A DNA stretch of 14,504 bases. Source: Kiritimatiellales bacterium (GTDB lineage: Bacteria > Verrucomicrobiota > Kiritimatiellia > Kiritimatiellales > Pontiellaceae). The translations under genes were made by a program, and so were the position numbers. The DNA lies in the NCBI GenBank assembly GCA_030630445.1, contig DAOVNC010000040.1, forward strand, positions 1 to 14,504, given 5' to 3'. This document shows, in pieces, positions 1 to 7,885 of the stretch (position 1 is the stretch's first letter; the number at the start of each line of letters is the position of its first letter). Under the pieces are notes generated by a model. That model made no database searches and was not told the origin of the DNA. It saw only the letters and a program-made list of their open reading frames with translations.

Positions 1-1804
1 CCTGACCGACTATGCCGACCGCGAGGACAAGAGCGGCAAGAAGCTGTTCGTGGAGTTTGTCGAGCTGGTTGAAACGGGCGGCGAGGGCTATCTGGAATAT
101 CTTTGGCAGTGGATGGACGATGCGTCGCGCGCCGAACCAAAGCTTTCGTATGTGCGCGGTGTGCCGGAGTGGGGCTGGGTGATCGGCACCGGGATCTACA
201 TCCACGATGTCGAAGAGGAGATCAACCGCCTGTCGCGCAACCTGCTGTTCGCCGATGGCGTACTGGCCGTCGTGCTGCTGGGATTGATGGCCAGCGTACT
301 GCTCCAAAGCCGGCGCATCGAGATCGACCGCAAGCGCGCCGATACCGGGTTGCGCGAGGCAAAGGACCGCTACCGCGCACTGGTGGAGGGGTCGAACGAA
401 GGCTATGTGCTGGAGATCGGCGGCGAGACGGTTTATTCCAACCACACCCTGCGTCGCATGACCGGCTACAGCGAGGCCGAGCTGGCCGCCATGAAAATTT
501 GGGAGATGCTCGAGGCCGCCTGCGAAATCAATGTGTTCGCCAGGGACCATCTGGAACAAATCTACGCGCACACGGCATCCTCAGCCGAGTTCGAGGCACG
601 GATTGTAACCAAGCAGGGCGATCCGCTGGACGTGCTCGTTGCCACGTCCCGCATCTTCTTTTCCGAGAAAAACGGGCATGTGGTCTCGTTCGCGGAAATC
701 AGCCGCGGCCGCCAGCATACGCTCAAAGCCTTCTATCGTCCCGATGCGGCCTACGCGCTTCCGGAAACCGACCTGCAGCGGCAGATTGCCCAGAGCACGA
801 CGGCGGGACAGGTTATCCAGGCGCTCAAGCAGCTCCCTGGTCTCGTGCGTTCAATGACCGACCAAGGCATCCGTCCAGGCATCCTGCGCGACACCATCGG
901 TGCCGCGTACGATGCTGCCATCCGGCGCTTCATTTCCCAAGCCCTGGAAGCATCGGATGCGTCGCCCGTGCCGTTTGCGTTTCTTTCGCTCGGCAGCAAC
1001 GCCCGCCATGAAATGACCCTGTTTTCCGACCAGGACAACGCATTGATCTTTGCCGATGTGGCCGCGGACCGGTTGGTCGAGCAGCGGCGCGCGTTTCTTT
1101 TGCTGGCCGACGACGTGTGCGGGAAGCTGAAGCAGGCCGGATATCCCTATTGCCCCGGCGGAATCATGGCCGCCAATCCCAAGTGGTGCCTGTCCATCTC
1201 GGAATGGAAAAACAAATTTTCCAAATGGATGCTCGAAGCGACGCCCGAATCGATTTTGGAGGTCAATGTTTTCTTCGATCTCCGCTGCGTCCATGGCGAC
1301 GGGGAACTCGTGCGGGAATTGCGCGACCACGTGCAGTCGCTCTCCCGGCAGAACCCGGAATTCTTCATTCACTATGCCAAGAACTGCCTCGGCTACAAGG
1401 CCCCGCTCGGCCTGCTCGGGCGCATCCGCACCGAAAAGCGAGGCAACGAAAAAACCATCAAGGTCAAAGAATGCATCAAGCCCATCGAAACCTTTGCGCG
1501 TATCTATGCGCTCAAGCACGGAATCCAAGACCCCGGAACGCTGGCACGGCTCCGGTGCCTGCGCGAGCAGGAGGTGCTGCAGGACGAAACCCTCCGGGAA
1601 ATGGTCTATGTCTTCGACTATCTCTGGCAACTGCGCTTTTTCAACCAGATCTCCGCCCAGGTTGCGCTCAGCGCCGACACCGACGAACTCGACATTGAAA
1701 AACTCACAGACATCGAGCGAGACAACCTCCAAACCGTCCTGTCCCGCATCCCCGTCTTCCAAACCCGCCTCAGCTACGACTTCCTCGGAGTTGCCGCACC
1801 TTGA
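1..1804 (+). CDS. Membrane sensor with Cache, PAS and DUF294 nucleotidyltransferase domains (5' truncated)
   Basis: The reading frame is open from base 2, so the true start lies before the window; the GTG at 50 is internal. Domains in order: the end of an extracytoplasmic single Cache domain (about 2-225, with the typical KLSYVRGVPEWGWVIGTGIY stretch); one membrane helix (about 241-310); a short charged linker; a PAS domain (about 362-700); a helical region; then a DUF294-type nucleotidyltransferase whose core motif GSNARHEMTLFSDQD sits at 992-1036, with the G-S and D-x-D elements of the nucleotidyltransferase fold intact. The C-terminal part (about 1360-1790) matches the DUF294 C-terminal substrate-binding domain, including KTIKVKECIKPIE. 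By family knowledge this is a GlnD-like putative nucleotidyltransferase, usually joined to CBS or cyclic-nucleotide-binding domains. Here the input would be a periplasmic ligand (Cache) plus a cytoplasmic PAS signal. No HAMP, kinase, GGDEF or methyl-accepting domain is visible. The substrate protein is unknown. Confidence 0.85.
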   Translation, partial: LTDYADREDKSGKKLFVEFVELVETGGEGYLEYLWQWMDDASRAEPKLSYVRGVPEWGWVIGTGIYIHDVEEEINRLSRNLLFADGVLAVVLLGLMASVLLQSRRIEIDRKRADTGLREAKDRYRALVEGSNEGYVLEIGGETVYSNHTLRRMTGYSEAELAAMKIWEMLEAACEINVFARDHLEQIYAHTASSAEFEARIVTKQGDPLDVLVATSRIFFSEKNGHVVSFAEISRGRQHTLKAFYRPDAAYALPETDLQRQIAQSTTAGQVIQALKQLPGLVRSMTDQGIRPGILRDTIGAAYDAAIRRFISQALEASDASPVPFAFLSLGSNARHEMTLFSDQDNALIFADVAADRLVEQRRAFLLLADDVCGKLKQAGYPYCPGGIMAANPKWCLSISEWKNKFSKWMLEATPESILEVNVFFDLRCVHGDGELVRELRDHVQSLSRQNPEFFIHYAKNCLGYKAPLGLLGRIRTEKRGNEKTIKVKECIKPIETFARIYALKHGIQDPGTLARLRCLREQEVLQDETLREMVYVFDYLWQLRFFNQISAQVALSADTDELDIEKLTDIERDNLQTVLSRIPVFQTRLSYDFLGVAAP

Positions 1805-1843
1805 CGGGAGTCACGCGGTGCGTCCCGGGGAGGTGGATTTTTT
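1805..1843 (+). terminator. Weak terminator-like hairpin after the sensor gene
   Basis: Directly after the stop codon CGGGA (1805-1809) can pair with TCCCG (1823-1827), with an inner CAC/GTG pair (1812-1814 with 1818-1820). A run of six T follows at 1838-1843, but about ten bases separate it from the stem, which is too far for a standard intrinsic terminator. The position fits the end of a transcript; the structure is poor. Confidence 0.25.
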
Positions 1844-1844
1844 G

Positions 1845-1870
1845 GCAACGAATGTACGTAAGCAACGAAT
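1845..1870. repeat. Direct repeat GCAACGAAT, two copies
   Basis: GCAACGAAT occurs at 1845-1853 and again at 1862-1870, 17 bases start to start, in the 264-base gap between the sensor gene and the GH43-like gene. It could be a tandem regulator site or chance. I see no convincing -35/-10 pair around it. The rest of the gap (1871-2058) holds no gene I can support; a TAATAT at 1989-1994 has no good -35 partner. Confidence 0.4.
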
Positions 1871-2068
1871 CGGGAGGAGGGAACACGTATTCGCTGCTAT
1901 TCCTTTTCTTTGAACCAGTCGCTGATATCCGGGGAAAAGCGAGGGATCGACCTTAATTGGAATAACTGGAAATCCGGGAATCGTTTGGTAATATGAACCC
2001 TGCGCGGGATAGTTTGTCCTACACAGGGGATGCGTTTCGGCAATTCAGGAGAGGGTATGGAGGTTGGT

Positions 2069-5017
2069 ATGAAAAGATTGTTTGTCCATGGGTTGTTTTC
2101 CCTTCTTGCGTGCGGTCCGGCATGGGCCGTGGATAATCCGCTTGCGGCTTCACTGGACGGATCGGTTGTGCGCTACAACGGCGGGTATTTCGGCATGGCG
2201 GCACAGACGAACGGGGTCATGATGGCGTCGGACAACCTGGTGGATTGGACGCCGGCCGCCGACGTGTTGGAGCCGGTTGTTGGCGGGCCGCATGAATTGC
2301 TCTACCGCAATGGCTTGTTTTTCCTCTATGTGCAGAATCGGGGCTACACGGTTGCGGCCCGTCCGACCGGGCCGTTTCCCGCGGTCCAGCGCGCGAGCTT
2401 TTCCGCTGAGGACCTGCGGCTGTTCCAGGATCCCGGAGGGGAACTGTTTTCCGTCCACCGGAATATCGGCAGCAAGAAAGAAGGGGAGGTCTGGATGCGG
2501 CGCTATGGCGCGCCTTGGAAACCGAGCGGCCGGCCGCGGCAGCTGCTCGATGGCCGCCGCGGCATGTGGGACGCGCTCGACAGCGCCGATCTTGGCGCGC
2601 CGGAAATGATAGGCTATCGGGGAAACTACTATCTTCTCTATGCCGCCAACAGCCCAAGTCCGCGCACGGGGTTACGGGAAATCGGCGTGGCGATGAACAC
2701 GAACCCCGAGCACTTTGACAATACCGACAAGCAAGCCGACCCCGTGCTGATGCGCAATGTGGAGCGCCTGGCGCGCACCTATTCGCCGATCCTTCCGACC
2801 GGGGAATATGCCGAGTGGGAGGGGCGCTACACCCTCAAGCCCCCTGCGGCAGGCTGGACGCTGCCCGATTTCAAGATGAAGGGTTGGCGCACCGGGGAGG
2901 GCGGCTTCGGCTTCCCGTTCGAGGACGGAAATGCACAGATCCATGCGGCCCGCTCCAAGTGGAAGACCGACCACTTGTGGGTTCGCCGCGAATTCGAACT
3001 GGTTGGCGGAATACCGGAAACGTCGGTGCTCAACATTCGCCACGAAGGTCCGGTGCAGGTCTTTCTGAATGGAACCGTGATATTCGAGTCCGCCGAGCCT
3101 ACGGTGGCGTATGGCAACTTTGATGTCTCCAAGGAGGCCGCCGGGGCTTTCCGGAAAACGGACAATGTGCTGGCCGTGCATGCTGTTTCGAATCAGGACA
3201 GTGAATTCCGCTTCCTCGATTTCGGGTTGTTCGACGCCGGCACCCTCCCCGTCGAACCGACCGTATACAGCCTGGACACCCCGCGAATGTTTGAAGGGCC
3301 GAACGGCTTTGAAAAATGGCTGGTCTACCACGCCTACTGGAACGGGGTTCCGGGAACCGGGCTGGATCGAATCTTTTTCTTTGGCGAGGAGCTGGTGGTG
3401 GACGGTCCGACCACGGTGGATACGCCGGGCTATCACCCGCCTCCGGCCCAACCGACGTTTTCCGATGGGTTTCCCGCCGACGACCTTGCTTGGCGGGAGC
3501 ATTGGTTGTTTGAAGGAGGGGAATGGGCATCGACGAACGGCGCGCTGCGCCAAAATCATGCCCATGAACCCGCCCGGGCCCTCCTGCGGCAGAAGCCTGC
3601 CGCAAACTATCTTTTCGAGACGTATATTCGCTTCCCGAAGAAAGGGAAAAGCGAGGTGGGCGTGGTGGCCTATAGCGATGGGGACCACGAACTGGTCATC
3701 AGCATCAAGCCGGCGGAGAACAGCTGGGGCTACCGGCTGGATTCAGGCCGGCCCGTCTCCAAGAAATTCAAGTTGCCGAAGGAGTTCAAGTTGCTGCAAG
3801 GCCCTCCGGGGTTTGAGGACGATTCCGCTCCGCTGCACCGGGTGCGGATCACGAAAAACGGTGGCTATTTCGACGTGATGCTTGACCAGTTCAAGCTGAC
3901 CGCCGACAAGCCCATCATCACCCCGCTGACCGGGGCCGGTGTGCCGGGGCTGTTCTGCCGCTACTCCGCCGCCGAGTTCGACGGGGTGGCCTACACCGTG
4001 GGCTGGGACGAACATGATATCTATATCACGGGTTGGGGTTCGGCGGCGGATGGTTCTCCGGCAGGGGGGGAATGGCGGCATCGCAAGACGTATGGGCTGG
4101 AGCAGAAACGACATTCGGAGACGGGCCGCGCCTTCAAGGGCGATCTGCTCGACCAGTACGAATTCACCGTCAACGTCCGCACCGAAAAGCTGGAGGAGGG
4201 CGAGAAACGATGGTATGGCGTCGTTCCTGTTTTTGCCGGCCAGCAAAACTATCTAAAGGCCATGATCGATACCCAAAACCGCGAGCTGGTCGTTTCCGGC
4301 AAGCGCAACGGAGAGGATGTCGGACCCTATGCGCAGTCGCTGAAACGCCGTATCCCGCATCGGCACCTCTATGACAAAAGCACCTCCTATCGGGATGTGG
4401 CCGCATGGGTCTATGCGCTCCGGTCCCGATCCATTGTCACGGCGCTGGACATACGTTGGCTCGAGGGCCAGCACGACCACCTTCGGCAGGAATTCTTTGT
4501 TCCCGACGACAATATGGTGATCCGCTACGCCAATCTCAAGCGGGAGCGCGAACCTATCCTTTGGGAGGATGGCCGCTTCTACGAAGCCGACGAACCCAGC
4601 CCGGCCGCACAGCATTCCGGCATCCTCAACCATGTCTCGATCCGCCCGGAAACCGGAAACCACATCGGGTTTGGGTTTTCCTTATCCTCGGTCTTGGTGG
4701 TTGACCGAGAAACCGGGAAATTTATCCGGCCCTATGATCCGAACGATCCGCTCGGACCCAACGAAGCACTCGCGTACGACGATACCGCCGGTTCCGAAAC
4801 CCTGTCCCGCCCGCAAGAGACCCTCGTTACCGTCGAGGTGGAATCGAGCTACTTCTTCCGCTGCGTCAAACTCAAGGACCGGGTCATTATCGAACTCAAC
4901 GGCCAGCCGATGCTGACGGTGGAGGGGGCATGGCCCGCCTCGCAAGTCGGGTTGCTCACCGAGGGCCAGCCCTGCTTCTTTGATGGCATCACGCTCATGC
5001 ACCTGCCGGGGGAATAG
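2069..5017 (+). CDS. Secreted GH43-like beta-propeller protein with inserted jelly-roll and two LamG-like modules
   Basis: The start at 2069 is chosen over an in-frame ATG at 2057 and a longer frame from 2030 because GGAGG (2059-2063) sits five bases upstream and a signal sequence begins there (MKRLFVHGLFSLLAC..., cut probably after AWA; LLAC also makes a lipoprotein site possible). The product has 982 residues. Residues about 22-240 look like GH43 propeller blades: D30 in SLDGSVVRYNGGYF, D115 in AEDLRLFQD, and APEMIGYRGNYYLLY near 177-191. Residues about 245-389 form a galactose-binding-type jelly-roll (WKTDHLWVRREFEL, later VFLNGTVIFE). The last blade then resumes with WLVYHAY near 417-423. 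Two beta-sandwich modules of LamG/DUF1080 type follow (about 463-650 and 650-982). The usual general-acid Glu before the AP of blade four is Gly here, so catalysis is uncertain. It probably binds or cleaves an extracellular polysaccharide; the substrate cannot be read from sequence. Confidence 0.75.
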   Translation: MKRLFVHGLFSLLACGPAWAVDNPLAASLDGSVVRYNGGYFGMAAQTNGVMMASDNLVDWTPAADVLEPVVGGPHELLYRNGLFFLYVQNRGYTVAARPTGPFPAVQRASFSAEDLRLFQDPGGELFSVHRNIGSKKEGEVWMRRYGAPWKPSGRPRQLLDGRRGMWDALDSADLGAPEMIGYRGNYYLLYAANSPSPRTGLREIGVAMNTNPEHFDNTDKQADPVLMRNVERLARTYSPILPTGEYAEWEGRYTLKPPAAGWTLPDFKMKGWRTGEGGFGFPFEDGNAQIHAARSKWKTDHLWVRREFELVGGIPETSVLNIRHEGPVQVFLNGTVIFESAEPTVAYGNFDVSKEAAGAFRKTDNVLAVHAVSNQDSEFRFLDFGLFDAGTLPVEPTVYSLDTPRMFEGPNGFEKWLVYHAYWNGVPGTGLDRIFFFGEELVVDGPTTVDTPGYHPPPAQPTFSDGFPADDLAWREHWLFEGGEWASTNGALRQNHAHEPARALLRQKPAANYLFETYIRFPKKGKSEVGVVAYSDGDHELVISIKPAENSWGYRLDSGRPVSKKFKLPKEFKLLQGPPGFEDDSAPLHRVRITKNGGYFDVMLDQFKLTADKPIITPLTGAGVPGLFCRYSAAEFDGVAYTVGWDEHDIYITGWGSAADGSPAGGEWRHRKTYGLEQKRHSETGRAFKGDLLDQYEFTVNVRTEKLEEGEKRWYGVVPVFAGQQNYLKAMIDTQNRELVVSGKRNGEDVGPYAQSLKRRIPHRHLYDKSTSYRDVAAWVYALRSRSIVTALDIRWLEGQHDHLRQEFFVPDDNMVIRYANLKREREPILWEDGRFYEADEPSPAAQHSGILNHVSIRPETGNHIGFGFSLSSVLVVDRETGKFIRPYDPNDPLGPNEALAYDDTAGSETLSRPQETLVTVEVESSYFFRCVKLKDRVIIELNGQPMLTVEGAWPASQVGLLTEGQPCFFDGITLMHLPGE

Positions 5018-5020
5018 GGG

Positions 5021-5061
5021 GAGAGGTGTATTCTAAAATTCACAGGACCTCTCAGCCTTTT
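5021..5061 (+). terminator. Probable terminator of the GH43-like gene
   Basis: GAGAGGT (5021-5027) and ACCTCTC (5047-5053) form a perfect 7-bp stem with a 19-base loop in which TGT and ACA may also pair. A short T-rich run (TTTTATT) begins at 5058, four bases after the stem. It starts three bases after the stop codon of the gene. The large loop and the offset T run make it weaker than a textbook example. Confidence 0.45.
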
Positions 5062-5165
5062 ATTGCGGATTATTGTGCTTGCTCGGATTGCGGGCTTCTC
5101 CATACTGCCCACTCAACCCATATGATCATTGTGAGGTCTTGCCCACCTATTACGGAGAATCCATT

Positions 5166-6326
5166 ATGAAACGACTGCTCTCCAGTATCCTTGTTTGCTT
5201 GTCTTTGGTATCGGCGCACGCCCAGCGCTCGACATTGACCGAAGTCAAATCGGTTCAGGCCTCCGATGCCGCCAAGGCCGCGATGCAGAAAATTGACGAG
5301 GCCCATCTTCTGTTGGGGCCGCAGTCGGCCGAGTATTTCGAAGGGAAGACTCCGACCGAACTCGGCAAAATCCGCGAGGCCAATCAGCAGAAGATCCGGG
5401 ACGTGTCGGTGAAGTTCTACGAAGACAATCCGGATGACCCGTTTCGCTGGGAAGGCGTGCTTCACATGATCATGGTTCCGCCGGATTTTGTGATCGAATT
5501 CAAAGAGGGCTATGATACAGCGGGGAAAGCCCGCCGGGATTTCATCGTCGTCGACGAAGAGGCCAGGGCGGCCTGGTTGAAAAAACTCGATGGATACAAA
5601 GTGGCTCTCGCCGCCGCAGACGACGCCCCTTGGGAGATTCAGGAAAAATTTGTTTCGCTCGACTTTAAGATGAAGATCGGGGCCGCTCGGCGTGCCCAGA
5701 CATTCAAGGATGATATGTATCGGGATGCGGGCGATGAGATGGCCAAGCGCTTCCCCGAGGGTTCCGCGGCCCTGTCGTTCTATTTCACAGACCTCCGGTT
5801 ATCCGGCCGGCAACGGACTCCGGCTGAGATAGATTTCTGGAAATCCCTCACCGAGAGCCCCAATGCCATAGTTAGAGAACGGGCCAATGCCGAGCTACGC
5901 GTGGCGTCCGTGAGAAGCGAGCCGATGGAACTCAAGTTCACTGCGGTCGATGGCCGTGAGGTCGATCTCGCCAAGTTGCGTGGGAAGGTGGTGCTTGTGG
6001 ATTTCTGGGCGACGTGGTGCGGCCCCTGCATTGCCGAGTTGCCGAATGTGAAGAAGGTCTACGCTGAGTATCATGACAAGGGTTTCGAAATCATCGGCAT
6101 TTCCCTCGATAAGGACAAACAAAAGCTGATCGACTTCTCCAAAACCAACAAAATGCCCTGGCCGCAATATTTTGACGGCAAAGGTTGGAGGAACGACATT
6201 GCCAAGAAGTATGCGGTCACCTCCGTGCCCGCGATGTTCTTGTTGGATCAAAACGGTGTGCTCGTCACCTCCAGAGCCCGTGGTCCGAAACTTGAGACGG
6301 AAATCAAGCGCCTGCTCGGTCTCTGA
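5166..6326 (+). CDS. Exported TlpA/ResA-like thioredoxin with large N-terminal domain
   Basis: The frame is open from 5073, but ATG 5166 is preferred: ACGGAGA lies about seven bases upstream and the encoded protein opens with a Sec signal (MKRLLSSILVCLSLVSAHA, cut before QRS). The product has 386 residues. The C-terminal thioredoxin fold (about 254-386) carries the redox motif WCGPC with C285 and C288, the ELP after it, and the cis-proline P355 in SVPAMFLLD. By family knowledge such proteins act in the periplasm on disulfides of client proteins, for example in cytochrome c maturation; this one may be soluble or periplasmic since no membrane anchor follows the signal. Residues about 20-250 are mostly helical and charged, with no fold I recognise. 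The gene stands alone between a probable terminator upstream and the nfeD leader downstream. No cytochrome c maturation or dsb gene is nearby, so its partner is unknown. Confidence 0.88.
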   Translation: MKRLLSSILVCLSLVSAHAQRSTLTEVKSVQASDAAKAAMQKIDEAHLLLGPQSAEYFEGKTPTELGKIREANQQKIRDVSVKFYEDNPDDPFRWEGVLHMIMVPPDFVIEFKEGYDTAGKARRDFIVVDEEARAAWLKKLDGYKVALAAADDAPWEIQEKFVSLDFKMKIGAARRAQTFKDDMYRDAGDEMAKRFPEGSAALSFYFTDLRLSGRQRTPAEIDFWKSLTESPNAIVRERANAELRVASVRSEPMELKFTAVDGREVDLAKLRGKVVLVDFWATWCGPCIAELPNVKKVYAEYHDKGFEIIGISLDKDKQKLIDFSKTNKMPWPQYFDGKGWRNDIAKKYAVTSVPAMFLLDQNGVLVTSRARGPKLETEIKRLLGL

Positions 6327-6373
6327 ATCCCGAAATAGTGAAGAGAATAAAATAGGGCTCGGCCATGAGTCGC

Positions 6374-6443
6374 CAACGATTTAGGTTACAAAGAATCGTT
6401 GTCTTTGTAATCGAGAACCGTTCGGGTATTCCAATACCTTTTT
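6374..6443 (+). promoter_or_regulatory. Leader of the nfeD-SPFH operon with interlocked inverted repeats
   Basis: Two perfect 8-bp inverted repeats are interleaved: CAACGATT (6374-6381) pairs with AATCGTTG (6394-6401), and TTACAAAG (6386-6393) pairs with CTTTGTAA (6403-6410). Only one of the two hairpins can form fully. A third palindrome, GGTATTccAATACC (6425-6438), is followed at once by TTTTT (6439-6443), as in a small terminator. The order resembles an attenuation leader, but overlapping protein-binding operators or a weak tlpA terminator explain it as well. A TAAAAT at 6348-6353 could be the -10 of a promoter upstream; its -35 is poor. No ligand-binding RNA family is recognised. Confidence 0.4.
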
Positions 6444-6473
6444 GTGAGCGGAAAAAAACATAAGGAGATCGCC

Positions 6474-6914
6474 ATGTTCAATCCTGCGTTTTGGTGGACC
6501 ATTGTCGGCATCGTGCTGATGATCTGCGAATTTGCCGTGCCGGGCCTGATTCTGTTTTTCTTTGGGGTAGGGGCCTTGGTTACCGCACTTGTGTCGCTGT
6601 TCTTTCCGCTGTCGCTCACCTTGCAACTCGCCGTGTTTGTCGTTGCTTCGCTGGTGTCGCTGTTCGGACTGCGCCGTTTTCTGAAAACCATCTTCACGGG
6701 GCGTGCCACGGCGGTGAACGCCGACGACTCAGTATCCGATGGAATGGTCGGCGAAGAGGCCGAGGTGACCGAACCCATCGCGCCGGGCACCCCCGGCAAG
6801 GTGTTGCTGCACGGAACCGCTTGGAAGGCGGAGTCGGAAGAGATGCTCGAGGCTGGGCAGGTCGTGGTGGTGGTGAATCAAAGGAGCCTGACGCTAATCG
6901 TTAAAAGAAAATAA
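6474..6914 (+). CDS. Short NfeD family membrane protein (YbbJ-like)
   Basis: ATG 6474 is chosen because AAGGAG (6462-6467) lies six bases upstream; an in-frame start at 6444 would add a charged stretch before the first helix. The product has 146 residues. Hydrophobic segments span about 5-25, 27-46 and 48-66 (MFNPAFWWTIVGIVLMICEF, then AVPGLILFFFGVGALVTALV). The C-terminal part (about 85-146) matches the NfeD OB-fold: a VGEEAEV start, GKVLLHGTAWKAESEE, and EAGQVVVVVNQRSLTLIVK at the end. It lacks the ClpP-like protease part of long NfeD proteins. In the family, short NfeD partners a stomatin or paraslipin in membrane microdomains. That agrees with the next gene, whose ribosome-binding site overlaps this stop codon, so the two are surely co-transcribed. 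Confidence 0.93.
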   Translation: MFNPAFWWTIVGIVLMICEFAVPGLILFFFGVGALVTALVSLFFPLSLTLQLAVFVVASLVSLFGLRRFLKTIFTGRATAVNADDSVSDGMVGEEAEVTEPIAPGTPGKVLLHGTAWKAESEEMLEAGQVVVVVNQRSLTLIVKRK

Positions 6915-6926
6915 GGAGTAGACAAA

Positions 6927-7856
6927 ATGCCAGGACCAATACCAGGATTGATTATTGTTGGAATTATCGTTGTATTCGTGGTTATTTCGATTGCGAAAAC
7001 CATGCAGATCGTGCCACAGCGGCACGCCTTCATCATCGAGCGGTTGGGCAAATACTCCAAGACGCTCGAAGCCGGGATGCACATCCTGATCCCGTTCATC
7101 GACAAGGTGGCCTACAAGCATACGCTCAAGGAACAGGCGGTGGATGTGCCGCCGCAAATGTGCATCACCAAAGACAACATATCGGTGGAGGTTGATGGTA
7201 TTCTCTACATGCAGGTGATGGATGCAAAGAATGCCTCCTATGGCATCAACGACTATAGCTTTGCCTCCACCCAGCTCGCCCAGACCACCATGCGCTCGGT
7301 CATCGGAAAGCTCGATCTCGATAAGACCTTCGAGGAGCGCGAAACCATTAACGGCGCAATCGTTGCTGCCGTTGATGCCGCCTCCGACCCCTGGGGCGTG
7401 AAAGTCACCCGCTACGAAGTAAAGAACATCACTCCGCCGCAAAGCATCAAGGATGCCATGGAAAAGCAGATGCGCGCCGAGCGTGAAAAGCGCGCTGTGA
7501 TTGCCGAGTCCGAGGGCGATCGCCAGTCGCAAATCAACGAAGCCGAAGGAGCAAGGGCGGCGGCTATTGCCCGCTCCGAAGGCGAAAAACTCAAGCGCAT
7601 CAACGAGGCTGACGGTCGTGCCGCTGAAATTCGCGCCGTCGCCATGGCGACCGCCGAAGGCATTACCGCCATCGCCAAATCAATCAATGCCGAGGGCGGA
7701 TCCGATGCGGTCAACCTGCGCATTGCCGAGCAATACATCACCGAGTTCGGAAACCTCGCAAAGGAAAACAACACCATGATCATCCCGACCAATTTGTCCG
7801 ACGTCGCCGGTGTGGTTGCCACCGCTAAGGAAGTGATCAGCAAGATGGGCAAATAG
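6927..7856 (+). CDS. SPFH (stomatin/paraslipin) family membrane protein, QmcA-like
   Basis: The start ATG 6927 follows AAGGAG (6913-6918), which overlaps the nfeD stop, so translation is likely linked. The product has 309 residues. One N-terminal membrane helix (about 7-23) is followed by an SPFH domain (about 25-190: IVPQRHAFIIERLGKY, then ILIPFIDKVAYKH, then YEVKNITPP) and a long coiled coil rich in Glu and Ala (about 175-250, including EAEGARAAAIARSEGEK). The C-terminal end (NTMIIPTNLSD) is typical of QmcA and paraslipins. Family members oligomerise into membrane-bound scaffolds and affect membrane proteases or stress tolerance. The gene order NfeD then SPFH is the conserved ybbJ/qmcA-type pairing. 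A strong terminator follows 30 bases after the stop and closes a two-gene operon. Confidence 0.95.
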   Translation: MPGPIPGLIIVGIIVVFVVISIAKTMQIVPQRHAFIIERLGKYSKTLEAGMHILIPFIDKVAYKHTLKEQAVDVPPQMCITKDNISVEVDGILYMQVMDAKNASYGINDYSFASTQLAQTTMRSVIGKLDLDKTFEERETINGAIVAAVDAASDPWGVKVTRYEVKNITPPQSIKDAMEKQMRAEREKRAVIAESEGDRQSQINEAEGARAAAIARSEGEKLKRINEADGRAAEIRAVAMATAEGITAIAKSINAEGGSDAVNLRIAEQYITEFGNLAKENNTMIIPTNLSDVAGVVATAKEVISKMGK

Positions 7857-7885
7857 CCAACACAGAAATGTGTGGGTTCGGAATG

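Noticed and set aside
103..1011. 302-codon plus-strand open frame in another register
   Set aside because: Overlaps the Cache-PAS coding frame throughout; its translation is Arg/Ala-rich without domain structure.
851..1762. 303-codon open frame on the minus strand inside the sensor gene
   Set aside because: It mirrors the codon pattern of the strongly supported plus-strand gene, has no recognisable domain and no ribosome-binding site; typical of GC-rich coding sequence.
2672..3688. 338-codon minus-strand open frame inside the GH43-like gene
   Set aside because: No domain, biased composition, fully contained in a clear plus-strand gene; antisense shadow.
5122..5129. Palindrome ATGATCAT before the TlpA gene
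   Set aside because: A single 8-base palindrome without partner sites; likely chance.
5073..5165. N-terminal extension of the TlpA gene from an upstream ATG
   Set aside because: It would bury the signal peptide behind 31 residues and lacks a Shine-Dalgarno; the start at 5166 has both.
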